Source of the DNA: Acidobacteriota bacterium
GTDB lineage: Bacteria > Acidobacteriota > Terriglobia > Terriglobales > Acidobacteriaceae
NCBI GenBank assembly: GCA_021793595.1
Contig: JAJYSL010000005.1
Coordinates: forward strand, 1-64,000
Length of the DNA stretch: 64,000 bases
Direction: 5' to 3'
This document shows, piece after piece, positions 60,764-64,000 of this stretch. Below the pieces are notes generated by a model. That model was not told the DNA's origin and ran no database searches. It saw nothing but the letters and a program-made list of their open reading frames with translations. The translations under genes were made by a program, and so were the position numbers. How positions within the stretch are numbered: position 1 is the stretch's first letter; every line of letters starts with the position of its first letter.

Positions 60764-62404
60764 TCAATGAGGTACGACGGAAGCGTCTTTCGGATGAGTT
60801 ACCTTCTGGAAAAGCCATGTCAGAGCCGCAGCAAGAAATGCGAAGAGAGCGGTCCAGCGAAACACGTCAATGAATGCCCATAGCAGTGCCTGTCGCTGCA
60901 ACTGCAGATACATGGTAGCCAGTGCGGCGGGTTCTCCGGCTGTAGCGCCAAGAAGACGGGCGAAGTATTGGCTCGCCATCGAGATGTATTGTTGAAACCA
61001 GTAGCCGCTTTGCGGCACTGTGGCGGCGATGCGGGCTTGATGAAAATCGGCGCGGCGAACCAACGCCGTTTGCGCCATAGAGATTCCAATCGAGCCGCCA
61101 ATATTTCGCATCAGGTTGAAAATGCCGGTGGCGTTGCCCATCTCGCGATTGCTGAGCGTTGCGGTGCCAACGCTGGCGATCGGAACAAAGAGAAAGCTCA
61201 TGGCAAATCCTGTCGCTACGATGGGAATCAGCAACGTGGTCGGTGAAATCTCCAGATTTACAAACGAGAACAAAACCGAGCACACTCCAAACGCGGCGAA
61301 CCCAACCGAGAGCAACCATCGGTTATCCATCCTGTGACTGATGAAGCCGATAATGGGCAGCCCGATCATGGAGCCGATTCCGCGCGGGGCGACTATGATC
61401 CCAGCGGTCAGCGCAGTGTAGCCAAGCACTTCCTGATAGAAGAGCGGCAGAACCGTGATTTGGATATAGAGAATAAAACCCAGAACGAATATCAGCAGGC
61501 AACTGACGCCGAAATTCCGGTCGCGCATTACGACATGAATGTCGACCAGGGGATGGCGACCTCGCCAGGAATGAACAATGAACCAGCCAAGAGAAATGCA
61601 AAGGATGAGCGTAGCCCAGCGAATCCATACTGCGCCGAACCAGTCGACTTCCTGTCCCTTGTCCAGGATTACTTGCAGGCATCCCGTCCATACGCACAGC
61701 AGGCCAAAGCCGAGGTTATCGAAGGGGCCGATTTTCGCGTTGCGGATGTACGGCGGGTCGTGGACGAAACGGCTGATCATGAAGACCGCGAGAATACCGA
61801 TCGGGATATTGATGTAGAAGGCGTACCGCCAGCTATAGGAATCGGTAAGCCAACCGCCCAGCGTTGGCCCCAGCACCGGCGCGACCACCACGCCAAATCC
61901 AAACAGGGCCATGGCTGCGCCGCGTTTTTTGGGCGGAAAGCTTTCCAGCAGAATTGCCTGGGATAGAGGTTGGAGTGCTCCTCCCCCGGCACCCTGGAGC
62001 ACGCGAGCGATCAACAGCAAAGTCAGGGAGGGCGCCGCTCCGCAAAAGAACGAGGAGATAGTAAAAAGCACGACACAGGAGATGAGGAATCTTTTTCGTC
62101 CAAAACGCAACGCGAACCAGTTGCTGGCTGGCAAGACGACAGCGTTGGCGATCAGATAACTGGTCAGGACCCAGGTCGCCTCAGAATTTGAGGCAGCGAG
62201 AGAACCTGCGATGTAGGGCAGCGCGACCGAGGCGATGGCGGTATCCAGCACCTCCATAAACGTGGCCAGCATGACCGAAATGGCCACCACCCAGGGGTTT
62301 GCTGCCGCTGTTGTCTGGTGGGGTGTGGCGAGGGCGGACGAGAGCGACGCCGCGGCCTGTGCCGAAGACGAGTCAACCGAGGGGCTGTCGAGCAGCATAG
62401 CCAT
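60764..62404 (-). CDS. MFS transporter, DHA2 (EmrB/QacA) drug exporter
   Basis: A 546-residue, 14-helix major facilitator. Motif A appears as NWFALRFGRKRF. The opening helix has MLATFMEVLDTAIASVALPYIAG, with the DHA2 motif D1. LIARVLQGAGGGALQPLSQAILLESFPPKKRGAAMALFG and GPTLGGWLTDSYSWRYAFYINIPIG are diagnostic of EmrB-type proteins. No membrane-fusion partner gene is adjacent, so it may act alone or with an adaptor elsewhere. ATG 62404, with AGGGA about 10 bases upstream, is preferred to GTG 62428. It is divergent from the next gene. Confidence 0.9.
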   Translation of the reverse strand: MAMLLDSPSVDSSSAQAAASLSSALATPHQTTAAANPWVVAISVMLATFMEVLDTAIASVALPYIAGSLAASNSEATWVLTSYLIANAVVLPASNWFALRFGRKRFLISCVVLFTISSFFCGAAPSLTLLLIARVLQGAGGGALQPLSQAILLESFPPKKRGAAMALFGFGVVVAPVLGPTLGGWLTDSYSWRYAFYINIPIGILAVFMISRFVHDPPYIRNAKIGPFDNLGFGLLCVWTGCLQVILDKGQEVDWFGAVWIRWATLILCISLGWFIVHSWRGRHPLVDIHVVMRDRNFGVSCLLIFVLGFILYIQITVLPLFYQEVLGYTALTAGIIVAPRGIGSMIGLPIIGFISHRMDNRWLLSVGFAAFGVCSVLFSFVNLEISPTTLLIPIVATGFAMSFLFVPIASVGTATLSNREMGNATGIFNLMRNIGGSIGISMAQTALVRRADFHQARIAATVPQSGYWFQQYISMASQYFARLLGATAGEPAALATMYLQLQRQALLWAFIDVFRWTALFAFLAAALTWLFQKVTHPKDASVVPH

Positions 62405-62633
62405 GATCGCGCGTCCCTGGCTGGACACACAGGGAATGAGGATTCAGGGTAGGGCTGTCAGGTGGTCGCGTCTGTGTCTGCTATCACACTCGCGCCGGTG
62501 AAAGACGGTTCGGCACGCGAACGTGTTGTTAACTCACCAATCCAGCGACTCAAATTCGTCGACTATGCTGACAATCAAGTACCTTGAGATGGGTAGCGGC
62601 ATCGGCAATTGCCATATTCTCGAGGGGGGTCTC

Positions 62634-63557
62634 ATGAACTCATTTACACGTAGAGCATTCTGCAGAGGAGTGATGCTTTGCTCCGCGGGCACCGTGTTCG
62701 CAAAAGAGATGAAGTCACCGCACGCCAACTTTCCCACGAACCCGCGCGCAAGAATTGCGGTTGCAACCTACCCCTTTAGAAGTATTCTCAACTCTCCGAC
62801 AAACCGCGATCGCGATACATCCAAGCCTGGAATGGATCTGGCAGCCTTCGCTCGTTTTGTTCGGACGGAGTTTCACGTGCCCGGTATTGAGCCGCTGTCG
62901 CTCCACTTTCCTTCCACGGAGCCGGGCGAGATTCTCAAACTGCGCGCGGCGTTCGATGCCGCCGGCGTCCACACCGTGAATATTCCGGTGGACGATTCGG
63001 TTGAGCTTTGCAGTGCAAACGCTGCGACGCGGGACGCGGGGAACGCACGCTATCGCGCCTGGATCGATATTGCAGTCGCGCTTCGATCTCCGAGCATCCG
63101 CATCTGGATTCCAAAGTGCTCCGATACTTCCGATCTGCCCAGGGCCGTCCGTGCTCTGAAGCCGACCCTCGATTATGCGACCGCGCGCAACATCGTGATC
63201 AACCTCGAGAACGATGACCCGATTCTTTCCTCGGACAAGCGCATTCTAGCGGCGATTCAGCTGGCAGGCACACCTTACTTGAGAGCGCTCCCTGACTTTG
63301 CAAATTCCCTGATGGGCGGCGACGAGCAATTTAATGCGCAGGCAGTAGAGCATATGTTTGCTCACGCCTGGAATATTGCCCATGTAAAAGACGCTGAGAT
63401 GATCCGCGGCAAGCGTGAAACCGTTTCGTTATCAGAGCTTTTCGGTATCGCGAAAGCGGCACGATATCGCGGCTACTACTCTATGGAATCGGACTCTGAT
63501 CTCGATCCGGTGGTCGATACGAAACACTTGATCAAGCAAAGCCTGGCTCTGATGTAG
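62634..63557 (+). CDS. Xylose-isomerase-like TIM barrel protein
   Basis: A 307-residue protein. The N-terminus MNSFTRRAFCRG suggests a twin-arginine export signal, though the following hydrophobic stretch is short. The body matches sugar phosphate isomerase/epimerase barrels: RIAVATYPFRS, GIEPLSLHFPS, ILKLRAAFDAAGVHTVNIPVDD, RNIVINLENDDPI, HVKDAEMIRGKRETVSL and YRGYYSMESDSD. The E/D/H residues for a metal site are present, but a reaction is not assignable. GAGGGGG lies 4 bases before ATG 62634, so this start beats 62523. It may be a periplasmic sugar-processing enzyme. Confidence 0.78.
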   Translation: MNSFTRRAFCRGVMLCSAGTVFAKEMKSPHANFPTNPRARIAVATYPFRSILNSPTNRDRDTSKPGMDLAAFARFVRTEFHVPGIEPLSLHFPSTEPGEILKLRAAFDAAGVHTVNIPVDDSVELCSANAATRDAGNARYRAWIDIAVALRSPSIRIWIPKCSDTSDLPRAVRALKPTLDYATARNIVINLENDDPILSSDKRILAAIQLAGTPYLRALPDFANSLMGGDEQFNAQAVEHMFAHAWNIAHVKDAEMIRGKRETVSLSELFGIAKAARYRGYYSMESDSDLDPVVDTKHLIKQSLALM

Positions 63558-63709
63558 ACCTTATCTGGTCGTGCGAACTTTCCCATCCTGGGAACTTGGT
63601 TGCGCCGCAGTCCCGGCGATCCACGCGCCGCGTCGGCCGTTGCACACGATACGCCGTCGAGATTGCATGTTGCGCCTCATTTTTTTTCGCTCGCAGCCGA
63701 TGTTTCATT

Positions 63710-64000
63710 ATGAGCATCGAGGCCAAGTCCATCATGCAAGACCGCCGAATCCTGCTGGCAGAAGAGAATGCGGAGCACCGCGGGCAGGTTCAGGACTATC
63801 TGCTCCGGCTGCACTATTCCGTCGAGGTTCATTCGAGCGGCCTGGCCGCATTACAACGCCTGCAAGAACCGGACACGCCATCCATGGCTCTGCTGAGTTC
63901 TTCGCTTCCGCAAATGACTGGGCTGGAAGTCGGATTAGAGATTCGACGCCGTTCGCGGAGGCGGCAACTCTGGCTCATGCTGATGAGCGGAAATCCAAAT
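63710..64000 (+). CDS. Response-regulator receiver-like protein, truncated by window end
   Basis: The frame is open to the right edge, giving 97 residues with no stop. RILLAEENAEHRGQVQDYLLRLHY and ALLSSSLPQMTGLEVGLEIRR follow the receiver fold. The acidic pocket is E18-E19. The expected phospho-acceptor Asp, four residues before the conserved Pro, is Ser (S63). S93 sits at the conserved Ser/Thr position. So this receiver domain probably cannot be phosphorylated in the normal way. Start may be 63710 or ATG 63734, which has GAGG upstream. Downstream domains lie outside the window. Confidence 0.65.
   Translation, partial: MSIEAKSIMQDRRILLAEENAEHRGQVQDYLLRLHYSVEVHSSGLAALQRLQEPDTPSMALLSSSLPQMTGLEVGLEIRRRSRRRQLWLMLMSGNPN

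Overview
The window looks like chromosome of an Acidobacteriota member (class Terriglobia, Acidobacteriaceae or a near relative). This is inferred from protein style: a YXWGXW-repeat secreted protein, a VWFA protein with a signal peptide, penicillin-acylase and CocE-type hydrolases, a PQQ/cytochrome c dehydrogenase, FabI and heteromeric RND pumps, in moderately high-GC DNA. No rRNA, tRNA, CRISPR array, transposase or integrase was recognised.

Layout. 1-6883: end of a CPBP protease, a membrane protein, an ABM-domain protein, a receiver-only response regulator, and a forward run Crp/Fnr regulator - penicillin acylase family - ispA - rhodanese. 6986-9710 (minus): MscS-type channel and a small penicillin-binding transpeptidase. 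9957-23719 (minus): a division and cell-wall (dcw) cluster, transcribed mraY-murD-ftsW-murG, then murC-ftsQ-ftsA-ftsZ. It is split by about 3.4 kb holding a secreted GH27 alpha-galactosidase and an opposite-strand YXWGXW Gly-rich protein. 24072-29958: a VWFA protein, then DUF1015 - amidase - GerMN - murI - fabI with overlapping start/stop codons. 29955-32041 (minus): tsaE and the NAD(P)HX repair enzyme.

32238-34128 is a small accessory patch: a DUF4145 protein, a DUF2188-like small protein, a remnant resembling the 3' end of tyrA, and a Phd/PIN toxin-antitoxin pair with a palindrome and tandem repeats in its leader. 34233-40210 (minus) is an aromatic amino acid operon, trpC-trpF-trpB-trpA-aroQ-aroF-tyrA. 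40817-50114 is a four-gene RND efflux operon (adaptor, two different pump subunits, outer-membrane lipoprotein).

50173-64000 is catabolic or accessory: an APC permease, a CocE/NonD hydrolase, a sialate O-acetylesterase-like enzyme, a truncated amidohydrolase, a cupin, an SDR lacking the usual Tyr/Lys, a PQQ dehydrogenase with cytochrome c domain, a glutaminase-less GlmS-like SIS protein, a DHA2 exporter, a TIM-barrel isomerase-like protein, and the start of a response regulator lacking the phospho-acceptor Asp.

The window is dominated by envelope biology: peptidoglycan precursors (MraY, MurC/D/G/I), septation (FtsA/Q/W/Z), peptidoglycan remodelling (amidase, PBP), fatty-acid synthesis (FabI) and efflux. 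No obviously new multi-gene system was found. The best leads are the interrupted dcw cluster with its His/Arg-rich exported segments, the patch beside tyrA, and the active-site-variant SDR and receiver proteins. Function calls come from reading motifs by eye; no database search was possible.
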